Made by a program: the position numbers and the translations under genes. From Candidatus Multiplicimicrobium inquinatum (lineage in GTDB: Bacteria > Omnitrophota > Omnitrophia > Omnitrophales > Aquincolibacteriaceae), in contig DDUN01000038.1 of the NCBI GenBank assembly GCA_002344825.1, forward strand, positions 1 to 64,000: a stretch of 64,000 nucleotides of DNA, in the 5' to 3' direction. The notes beneath the pieces were generated by a model, which saw only the letters and a list, made by a program, of their open reading frames with translations, was not told the origin of the DNA and searched no databases. Positions 45,340-53,952 of the stretch are shown here, piece after piece; the stretch's first letter is position 1, and each line of letters starts with the position of its first letter.

Positions 45340-47619
45340 ATGAGTCACAAAAAGCTATGGATTTGTTTTGCCGCAATCATCATTGTTTCTTTTTCAGTTC
45401 TGGGATACTACGGTTCAGAAATTTATCGACAAGCACCGCCCATTCCCGACCGCTTCGTCACGACGGACGGACGGACGCTCTTCACGGGCCAAGACGTCAA
45501 AGACGGTCAGAACGCCTGGCAGTCCACCGGAGGGCATCAACTCGGAACGATCTGGGGGCATGGGGCCTACGTCGCACCGGACTGGACAGCGGATTGGCTG
45601 CACAGGGAAGCTGAATTTATCCTCAACAATTGGGCAAGCAATGAAGGCGCTTCCGATTATAAAGCGCTCGATGAAGAAAAGCAGGCCGCGCTCAAAGCCC
45701 GCCTTCAAAAAGAGCTGCGCACAAATTCCTACGACGCCGAATCGGACACGGTGACCGTCAGTCCCCAGCGCGCCGAGGCCATCGAAGCCAACAGCCGCTA
45801 TTACGCCTCTCTTTTCATGAACGATCCTGCGATGGCCTTCGAGCGCGACGCCTACGCCATGAAGGCAAATACAATCAAAGATCCCGAGCGCATGCGACAG
45901 TTGAATGCGTTTTTTTTCTGGGCGACCTGGGCGTGTGTTACAGAACGTCCCGGGCAAGATATCACGTATACGAACAACTGGCCCCCCGAAGAACTTGTCG
46001 GCAATCGCCCTGCCGCTGAACTGCTTCTTTGGACGGGCGTCAGCGTCATTCTTCTCATCGCGGGTATCGGCCTGTTGGCTTTCTATTACGCTGCAAACCG
46101 TAACAAGGAGGAGTTGCCTGAGGGAGGCTATCCTGAAAAAGATCCGCTGCTTGGCCTCAAGCCGACTCCGTCGATGATGGCGACGTTGAAATATTTCTGG
46201 GTCGTGACAGCGCTCATCGTTGTGCAGGTGCTCATGGGCGGGGTGACAGCCCACTATGGTGTGGAAGGAACGGGGCTTTATGGTATTCCTCTTTCCGAGT
46301 GGCTGCCCTACTCACTCACGCGCACCTGGCACGTACAGCTTGGAATTTTTTGGATCGCGACATCCTGGCTCGCCACCGGCCTTTTTCTTGCACCGGCTGT
46401 TTCAGGGCATGAACCGAAATTCCAACGCCTTGGCGTTAACATGCTTTTTGGTGCACTGCTCGTCATTGTCGCCGGATCTCTCATAGGGCAGTGGTTTTCA
46501 ATTATGCAAAAGCTCGGCTATGTTGAAGGATTCTGGTTCGGGCATCAGGGCTATGAATATGTTGACCTCGGCCGTTTCTGGCAGATATTCCTTCTCGTCG
46601 GTCTTTTCCTCTGGCTCTTTCTCATGACGCGCGCGATCTGGCCCGCGTTCAAGAAAGATGCACCCAACAAACATCTTCTTGGCCTTTTCCTGATTTCGTC
46701 GGCGGCGATCGCGCTCTTCTACTCCGCCGGCCTCATGTGGGAAAGGCAAACGCATTTGGCCATCGCGGAATACTGGCGTTGGTGGGTTGTTCATCTTTGG
46801 GTGGAAGGTTTCTTCGAAGTCTTCGCCACGGTTGTCATTGCGTTTCTCTTCGTACGCATGAAACTTCTGGCCTCGCAACTTGCCACGACGGCCGTTCTTT
46901 TTTCGACGAACGTCTTTCTGCTCGGCGGCATCATCGGAACGTTTCATCACCTCTATTTCTCGGGAACGCCGACGGCGGTGCTTGCTCTCGGCGCCACCTT
47001 TAGTGCGCTGGAAGTCGTGCCGCTTGTCCTCATCGGTTTCGAGGCTTACCACAATCTCACACTGAGCCGCGCCACGCCGTGGATCACAGCCTACAAGTGG
47101 CCGATCTATTGTTTTATCGCGGTCGCATTTTGGAATTTGGTAGGCGCGGGCGTCTTCGGGTTTCTCATCAATCCGCCCATAGCTCTCTATTATATGCAGG
47201 GTCTGAACACGACTCCCGTCCACGCGCATACGGCACTCTTCGGTGTTTACGGAATGCTCGGCATAGGGCTTATGCTTTTCGTACTGAAGGGACTGGCTGC
47301 GCGCAACGTGTGGAAAGACCCAGTCATCAGCTTTGCCTTCTGGTCGATCAACATTGGGTTAGCGCTTATGGTGCTCCTAAGTGTCCTGCCGATCGGTCTT
47401 GCACAGGCAGTCGCGAGTCACAAGGAAGGTCTGTGGTACGCTCGCTCCATCGAGTTCACGCAAACGGGCCTTATGGATAATCTGAGATGGATGCGCGTCA
47501 TTGGCGATACAATCTTCGCGGCGGGCACGCTGGCTCTGGCGTGGTTTATAATCGGACTAAAAACCGGCTGGTCTCTCAAGAAGGAAGAGGATCGAATTTT
47601 CACTTCAGAAAAGGCCTAA
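45340..47619 (+). CDS. norZ: Quinol-dependent nitric oxide reductase (qNOR)
   Basis: Reduces 2 NO to N2O using quinol. It is 759 aa from ATG 45340, which has GGAG 5 bases upstream; the open frame 19 codons earlier has no ribosome site. An N-terminal helix and a periplasmic domain (GQDVKDGQNAWQSTGGHQLG, ERPGQDITYTNNWPPEELV) are followed by about 12 helices with NorB landmarks: WHVQLGIFWIATSWL, WWVVHLWVEGFFEVFA, GGIIGTFHHLYFSGTP and VHAHTALFGVYGM. It uses more C-ending codons (CTC, GTC, GCC) than the neighbouring genes, suggesting transfer. It is followed by a strong terminator. Confidence 0.95.
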   Translation: MSHKKLWICFAAIIIVSFSVLGYYGSEIYRQAPPIPDRFVTTDGRTLFTGQDVKDGQNAWQSTGGHQLGTIWGHGAYVAPDWTADWLHREAEFILNNWASNEGASDYKALDEEKQAALKARLQKELRTNSYDAESDTVTVSPQRAEAIEANSRYYASLFMNDPAMAFERDAYAMKANTIKDPERMRQLNAFFFWATWACVTERPGQDITYTNNWPPEELVGNRPAAELLLWTGVSVILLIAGIGLLAFYYAANRNKEELPEGGYPEKDPLLGLKPTPSMMATLKYFWVVTALIVVQVLMGGVTAHYGVEGTGLYGIPLSEWLPYSLTRTWHVQLGIFWIATSWLATGLFLAPAVSGHEPKFQRLGVNMLFGALLVIVAGSLIGQWFSIMQKLGYVEGFWFGHQGYEYVDLGRFWQIFLLVGLFLWLFLMTRAIWPAFKKDAPNKHLLGLFLISSAAIALFYSAGLMWERQTHLAIAEYWRWWVVHLWVEGFFEVFATVVIAFLFVRMKLLASQLATTAVLFSTNVFLLGGIIGTFHHLYFSGTPTAVLALGATFSALEVVPLVLIGFEAYHNLTLSRATPWITAYKWPIYCFIAVAFWNLVGAGVFGFLINPPIALYYMQGLNTTPVHAHTALFGVYGMLGIGLMLFVLKGLAARNVWKDPVISFAFWSINIGLALMVLLSVLPIGLAQAVASHKEGLWYARSIEFTQTGLMDNLRWMRVIGDTIFAAGTLALAWFIIGLKTGWSLKKEEDRIFTSEKA

Positions 47620-47639
47620 GAGTAAGTTTGATACAGACA

Positions 47640-47677
47640 AAGGGCCCTCAGTCTACGGAGTGAGGGCCTTTTTTTGC
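47640..47677 (+). terminator. Intrinsic terminator after norZ
   Basis: AAAGGGCCCTCA stem partner TGAGGGCCTTT (loop GTCTACGGAG), ending in TTTTTTT. A clear rho-independent signal 20 bp after the qNOR stop. Confidence 0.9.
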
Positions 47678-47826
47678 ACTGACACCATTAATGCGCCTGG
47701 TTAGATCGAATATCACAAGCGACTTTTTTTGAGAAAATGGCGAAATAACAAAGCTTTTACCGAGCTGTTTTCAACCCTCCCTTTTTCGAGCTTCCCGATA
47801 TGCCCATTTCCCTATACGATAGCCGG

Positions 47827-49305
47827 ATGAAATTTTCCAAGCAAGATACGCTTCAGCTTAAAAAACAGGGGATCTCCGTTTCTCTGGCTGCCGATCAGCT
47901 CGAGCGGCTCAAAAAAGGCTTCCCGTTTGTGCGGCTGATGAAGCCCTGCACGGCGGGTGACGGAATTTTCCGGCTGAATACGCGCGAACAAAGAAGCGCC
48001 GAAAAGAAATTTCAGGCCGAAGTTTCCCGCAAAACCATTCTCAAATTTGTACCCGCGTCCGGAGCGGCCAGCCGCATGTTTCAGTTTTTAGAAGATGCGG
48101 ATGCTAAGCATGACGCCGCGAAACAGAAATTTTTGGAAGCATTGCCGCGATTTGCTTTCTATGCGGAGTTAGCTGCCGCTTTGAAAAAAAAGGGGCATGA
48201 CATTACGGCGCTCGCCCGCAAAAAAGATCTGAAAACAATTATCAGCGCACTTTTGGAAAAAGACGACCTTGGTTACCGCGACGCGCCAAAAGGCATGATT
48301 CTTTTTCACGGCCGAGGAAAAAACGCCCGCACCGCATTTCAGGAACAACTGGATGAAGCGCGGATTTTCGCGGATAAGAAAAAAATTTCTCATTTGCATT
48401 TCACGTTGCCGCCCGCGGCACGTAAAGCTGTACGACTGCATTTAAAGCAATCCGCTCGTGGGGCAAAATTTGTTATCGGGGATTCAATTCAAAGCCCCGC
48501 ATCCGAATGTCTCGCGATGGAGAAAAACGGTAAGCCGGCGCGTAATGACAAGGACAGTTTGTTGCTGCGCCCGTCCGGGCACGGGGCCTTGCTTGAAAAC
48601 ATCAACCGGCTTAAAGCCGACTTGATCTATGTCAAAAACATCGACAACATTTTGCCGGCCGGAAAGCGTAAAGAAGCCGACCGGTGGAAAAAAATTCTGA
48701 CCGGTTTTTTCCTTTTCAAACAGGAAGAAGTTTTCCGCGCGCAGGAAATTCTCGCGCAAAAGAAAATGCAGCCGCGCGACTTGCTCTTCACGCTGGTGCT
48801 CGCGCAGGAGCTGGGCTGGGATGCCGCACATCCCGGTGCGGAGGGCTCCAGAAAATCGCTGGAACATTTTTTTAATCGTCCTTTTCGCGTCTGCGCCATG
48901 GTGCCGAATGTCGGCGAACCCGGCGGCGGCCCTTTTTGGATCAAAGATAGCCATGGGAAAGTTTCGGCACAGGTGATCGAATCAGCCGAGGTGAATCTAA
49001 AAGACAAAGCGCAGGAAAAAATTTGGCGGGCTTCGACTCATTTCAACCCCGTTGATTTTGTGTGCGGAGTTTATGATTGCCGCGGAAAGAAATATAATCT
49101 TCCGGAATTTTGCGATCCCGAGCGTGGATTGATTGCCGAAAAAAGCTATCAGGGCCGGTCTATTCGCGTGATGGAACTTCCGGGGCTTTGGAACGGCAGC
49201 ATGGCCGACTGGCTTACGATTTTTGTCGAGGTGCCGGGCGTTACTTTTGCTCCGGTTAAAACAGTTTTAGATTTACTCAGAAAAGAACATCAGGTTAAAA
49301 AGTAA
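47827..49305 (+). CDS. DUF4301 family protein
   Basis: 492 aa from ATG 47827 (MKFSKQDTLQLKKQGIS), where family similarity begins; the frame is open 9 codons further. Family landmarks: RLMKPCTAGDGI, FVPASGAASRMFQFL, ARTAFQEQLDEA, LLLRPSGHGALLENINRL, YVKNIDNIL, RVCAMVPNVGEPGGGPFW. The GAASRMF and NIDN motifs resemble a sugar nucleotidyltransferase or phosphotransferase site, but activity is unknown. The stop is directly followed by the phosphoglucomutase ATG, pointing to sugar phosphate metabolism. Confidence 0.85.
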   Translation: MKFSKQDTLQLKKQGISVSLAADQLERLKKGFPFVRLMKPCTAGDGIFRLNTREQRSAEKKFQAEVSRKTILKFVPASGAASRMFQFLEDADAKHDAAKQKFLEALPRFAFYAELAAALKKKGHDITALARKKDLKTIISALLEKDDLGYRDAPKGMILFHGRGKNARTAFQEQLDEARIFADKKKISHLHFTLPPAARKAVRLHLKQSARGAKFVIGDSIQSPASECLAMEKNGKPARNDKDSLLLRPSGHGALLENINRLKADLIYVKNIDNILPAGKRKEADRWKKILTGFFLFKQEEVFRAQEILAQKKMQPRDLLFTLVLAQELGWDAAHPGAEGSRKSLEHFFNRPFRVCAMVPNVGEPGGGPFWIKDSHGKVSAQVIESAEVNLKDKAQEKIWRASTHFNPVDFVCGVYDCRGKKYNLPEFCDPERGLIAEKSYQGRSIRVMELPGLWNGSMADWLTIFVEVPGVTFAPVKTVLDLLRKEHQVKK

Positions 49306-50952
49306 ATGGAAACCCAGATTCAAAAAGTAAAGACACAGCCTTTTCAGGACCAAAAGCCCGGAACCTCCGGCTTGCGTAAAAAAGTATCTGTATTCAGCCA
49401 ACCGCGGTATGTCGAAAACTTTACGCAGGCAATTTTTAACGCACTGCGGGCGGGCGGGGAAACCATTGAAGGCAAAACACTTGTTGTGGGCGGAGACGGC
49501 CGTTATTACAACCGCGAGGCCATTCAGAAAATTATCCGCATAGCATCCGGCAATGGTTTTGGAACCATTCTTGTTGCGCAGAACGGAATTTTATCGACCC
49601 CGGCGGCTTCCTGCGTTATCCGCCGCCAACAAGCTTTTGGCGGAATTATTCTTTCCGCAAGCCATAATCCCGGCGGGCCCGAGGGCGATTTCGGCATGAA
49701 ATATAATATTTCAACCGGCAGTTCCGCGCCTGAAAAAATCACTGAAAAAATCTATGCTGAGTCTTTGAAATTAACGGAATATCTCGAAGCACCGGTGCCT
49801 TCGGTGGATTTAACCAAGCCTGGCATGACGCGCTGGGGCAAAACCACGATCGCGGTTTTTGACGGATTAAATGATTACATCGAGTTAATGCAAAGCTTGT
49901 TTGATTTTGAAAGTATCCGTGCGCTTTTAAAATCGGGTTTTAAAATCAAATTTGACGCGATGCACGCGGTAACCGGGCCTTACGCGAGAAAAATTTTTAT
50001 CGATTTACTGGGTGCCGCGCCGGCGGATATTTTGAATGCTGCGCCCAAAGAGGATTTTGGCGGTGGGCATCCCGATCCGAATCTGGTTTATGCCGAAGAG
50101 CTTGTTCAAATTCAGTTTGGAAAAAACGCGGCTGATTTCGGCGCGGCATCCGACGGTGACGGTGACCGGAATATGATTCTCGGAAAAAACTTTTTTGTTT
50201 CTCCCGGAGATTCCCTGGCGATGATTGCCGAACATTTATCCGCCTGCGCGCCGGGATATAAACAGGGGCTGAAGGGCGTGGCGCGCTCCATGCCCACTAG
50301 CGCAGCGGTGGACCGGGTTGCGAAAGCGCTAAATATTCCCTGCCACGAAACACCGACGGGCTGGAAGTTTTTTGGCAATTTGATGGATGCCGGGCTTTGT
50401 ACAATTTGCGGCGAAGAAAGCTTTGGAACCGGCTCCGATCATGTCCGCGAAAAAGACGGACTGTGGGCGGTTTTGGCATGGCTTTCCATTTTGGCAAAAA
50501 CGCGCAAACCTGTTGAGCAAATTGCAAAGGAGCATTGGAAAAAATTTGGACGATCTTATTTTGCGCGTCACGACTATGAAGCGCTTGAAGCAGGCCCCGC
50601 GGCTGAAATGATGCGCGAAGCGGTGTTTATTTTTCCGCGTCTTGTCGAGCAGCAAATCGGCGACGGTAATGTGGTTTCAACCGATGATTTTTGTTACGAA
50701 GACCCGACCGATAAAAGCTATTCGAAAAACCAGGGACTTCGGATTTTTTTGGATAACGGCGCGCGGATTGTGATGCGCCTTTCCGGAACCGGGACACGGG
50801 GCGCCACCTTGCGGCTTTATTTTGAACGTTACTCAGCCGAAGAACTTGACCGCGATCCGGAGGAGTATTTAAAGCCGCTTTATGAATGGACGCGGCAATT
50901 TCTAAAACTCAATGAACGCTTCGGCCGCGATGAGCCGGACGTAATAACTTAA
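49306..50952 (+). CDS. pgm: Phosphoglucomutase (alpha-D-glucose specific type)
   Basis: Interconverts glucose 1- and 6-phosphate. 548 aa, four-domain phosphohexomutase: phosphoserine loop IILSASHNPGGPEGDFGMK (about residues 115-133), metal loop ASDGDGDRNMILG, sugar loop CGEESFGTGSDHVREKDG, C-terminal phosphate loop RLSGTGTRGATLRLYFE. The GEESFG and length match the eukaryote-like PGM1 group. It is abutted by the DUF4301 gene, and would process glucose 1-phosphate released by the GH94 enzyme elsewhere in the window. Confidence 0.93.
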   Translation: METQIQKVKTQPFQDQKPGTSGLRKKVSVFSQPRYVENFTQAIFNALRAGGETIEGKTLVVGGDGRYYNREAIQKIIRIASGNGFGTILVAQNGILSTPAASCVIRRQQAFGGIILSASHNPGGPEGDFGMKYNISTGSSAPEKITEKIYAESLKLTEYLEAPVPSVDLTKPGMTRWGKTTIAVFDGLNDYIELMQSLFDFESIRALLKSGFKIKFDAMHAVTGPYARKIFIDLLGAAPADILNAAPKEDFGGGHPDPNLVYAEELVQIQFGKNAADFGAASDGDGDRNMILGKNFFVSPGDSLAMIAEHLSACAPGYKQGLKGVARSMPTSAAVDRVAKALNIPCHETPTGWKFFGNLMDAGLCTICGEESFGTGSDHVREKDGLWAVLAWLSILAKTRKPVEQIAKEHWKKFGRSYFARHDYEALEAGPAAEMMREAVFIFPRLVEQQIGDGNVVSTDDFCYEDPTDKSYSKNQGLRIFLDNGARIVMRLSGTGTRGATLRLYFERYSAEELDRDPEEYLKPLYEWTRQFLKLNERFGRDEPDVIT

Positions 50953-51060
50953 AAGTTAAAACTAAAGAGTCAAAACCATAGCTAAAAACTTTTAAATGCC
51001 CGAGTCGTTTTGACTTTTGGGCTATTGTTTTTAGATTTAACCTTTGACCTATAACCTTTT
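50953..51060. repeat. Heptanucleotide-period foldback between pgm and the ABC ATPase
   Basis: The left half reads in 7-base steps (TTAAAAG, TTAAAAC, TAAAGAG, TCAAAAC), the right half likewise (TTTAACC, TTTGACC, TATAACC). The halves are imperfectly inverted (GTTAAA.CTAAA..CATAGC). The same kind of arms bracket the S23 gene at 55011-55440. No gene. Confidence 0.6.
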
Positions 51061-51978
51061 ATGCAAGCGGTTGAAATTAAAAATTTAAGTAAGTTTTACG
51101 GGAAGTTCCAGGCTTTAGATCGGCTTTCATTTGAAGTGAAAGAAGGCGATTTTTTTGGTTTTCTCGGGCCCAATGGCGCGGGGAAGACCACAGCCATTCG
51201 TGTTTTGACCGGCCTCGCGAATTATACGGAAGGCGACGTTCATGTTTTTGGCCATGATGTGATTAAAGAATACCGCAAGACGCGCAGTCTTATCGGGTTG
51301 GTTCCGCAGGAGTTTAATTTCGACCCGTTTTTTTCCGCCGAATGGATTTTGCGTCTTGAGGGCGGTTATTTTGGTATGGGGCCCAAAGAAGCCAAGCAGC
51401 GCGCGGAAGAACTGCTCAAAATGCTCAACTTGTGGGAAAAACGCGACCAAGACTATAAAAAACTTTCAGGCGGAATGAAGAGGCGGCTTTTGATCGCGCG
51501 CGCTTTAATGCACCGTCCCAAGCTTCTGATTTTAGATGAGCCCACCGCGGGCGTGGACATTGAGCTGCGTTTTGAATTGTGGGAATTTTTGCGCAAACTG
51601 AACCGCGAAGGAACCACTTTGATTTTAACAACACATTACATTGAAGAGGCGGAACAGCTTTGCGATACCATTGGTGTGATTCATGAGGGCCGCATGCTGA
51701 CCGTGGAAAAGAAAAATGATCTTGTGCGCAAGATGTATCATGGTGAAATCGAACTCGAAACCAAGCAGGCATTGGCGGAAATTCCGCAGGAGCTTTTAAG
51801 TCTCGGTGCCGCGTATGATTTTAAAACGCGGCGGTTAAAATTAATGCAGGCGAACGGTGTTTTAAATACCGCGCTTGAAATTCTTGTCGGAGCCGGCATT
51901 GAAATTGAAAAAGTGGAAGTGCGTGAGCCTAAACTCGAAGAGGCTTTTCTTAAATTAATTCGCGAGAAAAAATCATGA
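51061..51978 (+). CDS. ABC-2 type exporter ATP-binding protein
   Basis: 305 aa. Walker A GFLGPNGAGKTTAIRVL (about residues 34-50), Q-loop VPQEFNF, signature LSGGMKRRLLIARALMHRP, Walker B LLILDEPTAGVD, H-loop LTTHYIEEAEQL. A C-terminal extension of about 80 residues is typical of drug or polysaccharide exporters (DrrA/NatA/CcmA-like). The partner permease follows after a 36-codon ORF. The substrate is unknown. Confidence 0.92.
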   Translation: MQAVEIKNLSKFYGKFQALDRLSFEVKEGDFFGFLGPNGAGKTTAIRVLTGLANYTEGDVHVFGHDVIKEYRKTRSLIGLVPQEFNFDPFFSAEWILRLEGGYFGMGPKEAKQRAEELLKMLNLWEKRDQDYKKLSGGMKRRLLIARALMHRPKLLILDEPTAGVDIELRFELWEFLRKLNREGTTLILTTHYIEEAEQLCDTIGVIHEGRMLTVEKKNDLVRKMYHGEIELETKQALAEIPQELLSLGAAYDFKTRRLKLMQANGVLNTALEILVGAGIEIEKVEVREPKLEEAFLKLIREKKS

Positions 51979-52085
51979 GTCCCGTTAGACTTTTAAACTT
52001 CAGCGCGCGAGACGAAAAGATTTTTCTGTTTGTTTTAACAAAGAATGATTTGAAAATATTATTTGAAGAAAGTCTAACGGGATGA
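51975..52085 (+). CDS. Putative 36-residue microprotein between ABC ATPase and permease
   Basis: ATG 51975 overlaps the ATPase stop (ATGA) and its stop overlaps the permease start (ATGA), so it fills the gap exactly with coupling at both ends. The product begins MSPVRLLNFSARDEKIFLFV and ends KILFEESLTG. Its first and last coding bases form a 13-bp inverted repeat (CCCGTTAGACTTT and AAAGTCTAACGGG, 51980-51992 and 52068-52080). It may be a small inserted hairpin that kept the reading frame rather than a selected protein. Confidence 0.4.
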   Translation: MSPVRLLNFSARDEKIFLFVLTKNDLKILFEESLTG

Positions 52086-52846
52086 ATCGGTTTATCGGCT
52101 TTCAAACTTTGGTCTGGCGCGAGATCGTGCGGTTTTTTACCGTTGCGATTCAAACGCTTTTACCGCCGCTTGTTTCAAGCTTTCTTTATATTTTCATTTT
52201 TGGACTCTCGCTCGGTAAGCGCATGGGCGAGCTTCACGGAGTGCCGTACCTCGAGTTTATGTTGCCCGGCATGATTATGATGTACGTCATTGAAAGCGCA
52301 TATCAGAACACGTCCAGTTCGCTTTTTATTTCTCGCTGGGCGAATTACATCGAAGAGCTGCTTGTCACCCCGCTTTCTTACACGGAGATGGTTTTCGCGA
52401 TTATTTTCGGCGGGCTTGTGCGCAGCATGCTGATTGCGGCGGGTGTTTTCGGCGTCGCGTCGGTTTTTGTTAACTTGCCCTGGGCGCACCCTTTGCTTGT
52501 TTTTTATTTTTTAATTTTGGTTTCGCTGACTTTTTCATGCCTGGGAATGATTGTCGCGCTGATCGCGGAAGAATTTGAACATTTAAGCATTGCGACCACT
52601 TTTCTTATTACGCCACTGGTGTTTTTTGGCGGAGTTTTTCACTCAATTGAAATGCTGCCTGCCAAGCTTCAGGTCGTTTCTCAGTTTAATCCCATGTTTT
52701 ACATGATCAACGGTTTGCGCTACAGTTTTCTTGGTGTTTCAGACGCGCCCATCGCGGGGTGTATGCTGGTTGTCGCGGCTCTTTTTATTTTATTGTTTGC
52801 CGGAACCGTACTTATGTTTCGCTCAGGATACAAATTAAGGAAATAA
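52082..52846 (+). CDS. ABC-2 type transporter permease
   Basis: 254 aa with six hydrophobic segments: N-terminal WREIVRFFTVAIQTLLPPLV (coupling helix region), LPGMIMMYVIESAYQ, MVFAIIFGGLVRSMLIAAGV, FFGGVFHSIEMLP and the ending MLVVAALFILLFAGTVLMF. This is the NodJ/ABC2 membrane family and pairs with the ATPase 103 bp upstream. Which molecule it exports cannot be read. Confidence 0.9.
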   Translation: MNRFIGFQTLVWREIVRFFTVAIQTLLPPLVSSFLYIFIFGLSLGKRMGELHGVPYLEFMLPGMIMMYVIESAYQNTSSSLFISRWANYIEELLVTPLSYTEMVFAIIFGGLVRSMLIAAGVFGVASVFVNLPWAHPLLVFYFLILVSLTFSCLGMIVALIAEEFEHLSIATTFLITPLVFFGGVFHSIEMLPAKLQVVSQFNPMFYMINGLRYSFLGVSDAPIAGCMLVVAALFILLFAGTVLMFRSGYKLRK

Positions 52847-52849
52847 ACC

Positions 52850-53824
52850 ATGATTCATTCTTATTTCTTTTCTACCGAAACAGGGCTCAAGCGTGATGTT
52901 ACCCGCGCCGAGATGCACGCCATTCTCAAGAAAAAACAAGGCGTGCTGTGGGTTGATATGGATGAAGCCACTGACCTTGAAGATGAGCTTTTGGTTGAGA
53001 TTTTTAATTTTCATGAGCTCGCGATCGAAGACGCGCTAAATGACCACTGCGGGTCTAAACTGGATGATTACGGCGATTATCTTTTTATGAACATGGACGC
53101 GGTGACATTAAAAATGAATGAAAGCCATCAGCGCGAGCTTGTTTCCGCCGAGCTTTCCATGTTTTTGGGTTGTAATTATGTGGTGACGTATCACAAAAAA
53201 ACAATTCTCTCCATTTTGGCGGATCGGCTGGCGGTTGAAAAGAAGCCTCAAAGCCAGCTCGGCGAAGGCGCGGGCGCGCTGCTGCACACGATCATCGATC
53301 ATTTGGTCGATAGCTATACGAGTGTTATTCACCAATATGAAGAGAAGGTGGATGAAATCGAAACGGAAATTTTTTCGGACGGCTCGGATTACTTAAAGAA
53401 GCTCATGAGCGTGAAACAGGATATTTTTAAATTACGGCGCGTCTTCAGCCCTCAGCGCGATATGCTGTATTCGCTCGCGCGTTTCCGCAAATTGGTCGGC
53501 ACTGAAAACGAATTCTATTTCCGCGATGTTTACGATCATTTGGCGCACATTGTTTTAATGACCGAAGCGATTTATGAAAATCTAACCGGTATTTTGCAGG
53601 TTTATTTTTCTTACTCTTCAACCAAGCTGAATGAAGTCATGAAGCGCTTAACGGTTATGGCAACGCTGACCATGCCCGCGCTTTTGATTTTCAGTTTGTA
53701 TGGGATGAATTTTGAATGGATGCCGTTTTTAAAAAGCCCCGCCGGATTTTGGATCTCACAAGCGGTTACTTTTTTTATGGCGGTGGGAATGCTGGCGTTT
53801 ATGAAATACAAAAAATGGATCTAA
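52850..53824 (+). CDS. corA: CorA-family magnesium/cobalt transporter
   Basis: 324 aa. A soluble N-terminal alpha/beta funnel domain (LWVDMDEATDLEDELL, HELAIEDALN) is followed by a long helix and two terminal membrane segments. The signature loop is YGMNFEWMPFL (family YGMNF-x-MPEL; the usual Glu of MPEL is Phe here). The C-terminus is Lys-rich KYKKWI. It starts 3 bp after the permease, so it is likely in the same transcript. Confidence 0.92.
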   Translation: MIHSYFFSTETGLKRDVTRAEMHAILKKKQGVLWVDMDEATDLEDELLVEIFNFHELAIEDALNDHCGSKLDDYGDYLFMNMDAVTLKMNESHQRELVSAELSMFLGCNYVVTYHKKTILSILADRLAVEKKPQSQLGEGAGALLHTIIDHLVDSYTSVIHQYEEKVDEIETEIFSDGSDYLKKLMSVKQDIFKLRRVFSPQRDMLYSLARFRKLVGTENEFYFRDVYDHLAHIVLMTEAIYENLTGILQVYFSYSSTKLNEVMKRLTVMATLTMPALLIFSLYGMNFEWMPFLKSPAGFWISQAVTFFMAVGMLAFMKYKKWI

Positions 53825-53947
53825 AAACCGCACCAAAAAGCTTATCTGCGGCGTTGCGCGCTGCGCTTCCTTGTGCGGCGTATTTTTCTCATACGCCTCC
53901 GCGGGCGCTTGCGCGCGCCTTGCATCTAAACCTTTTGATGCGGCTTT
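53825..53947. repeat. Foldback element B between corA and rlmN
   Basis: Outer arms AAACCGCACCAAAAAG (53825-53840) and CCTTTTGATGCGGCTTT (53931-53947) with mismatches; the centre GGCGTA-TTTTTCTCA-TACGCC. The centre and GTGCGGCGTA block match element A. It ends 5 bp before the rlmN start. Confidence 0.6.
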
Positions 53948-53952
53948 AAAAT

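Noticed and set aside
45415..47229. Long minus-strand open frames opposite norZ
   Set aside because: Arg/His/Glu-rich composition typical of shadows of a GC-richer gene; no ribosome site or family motif.
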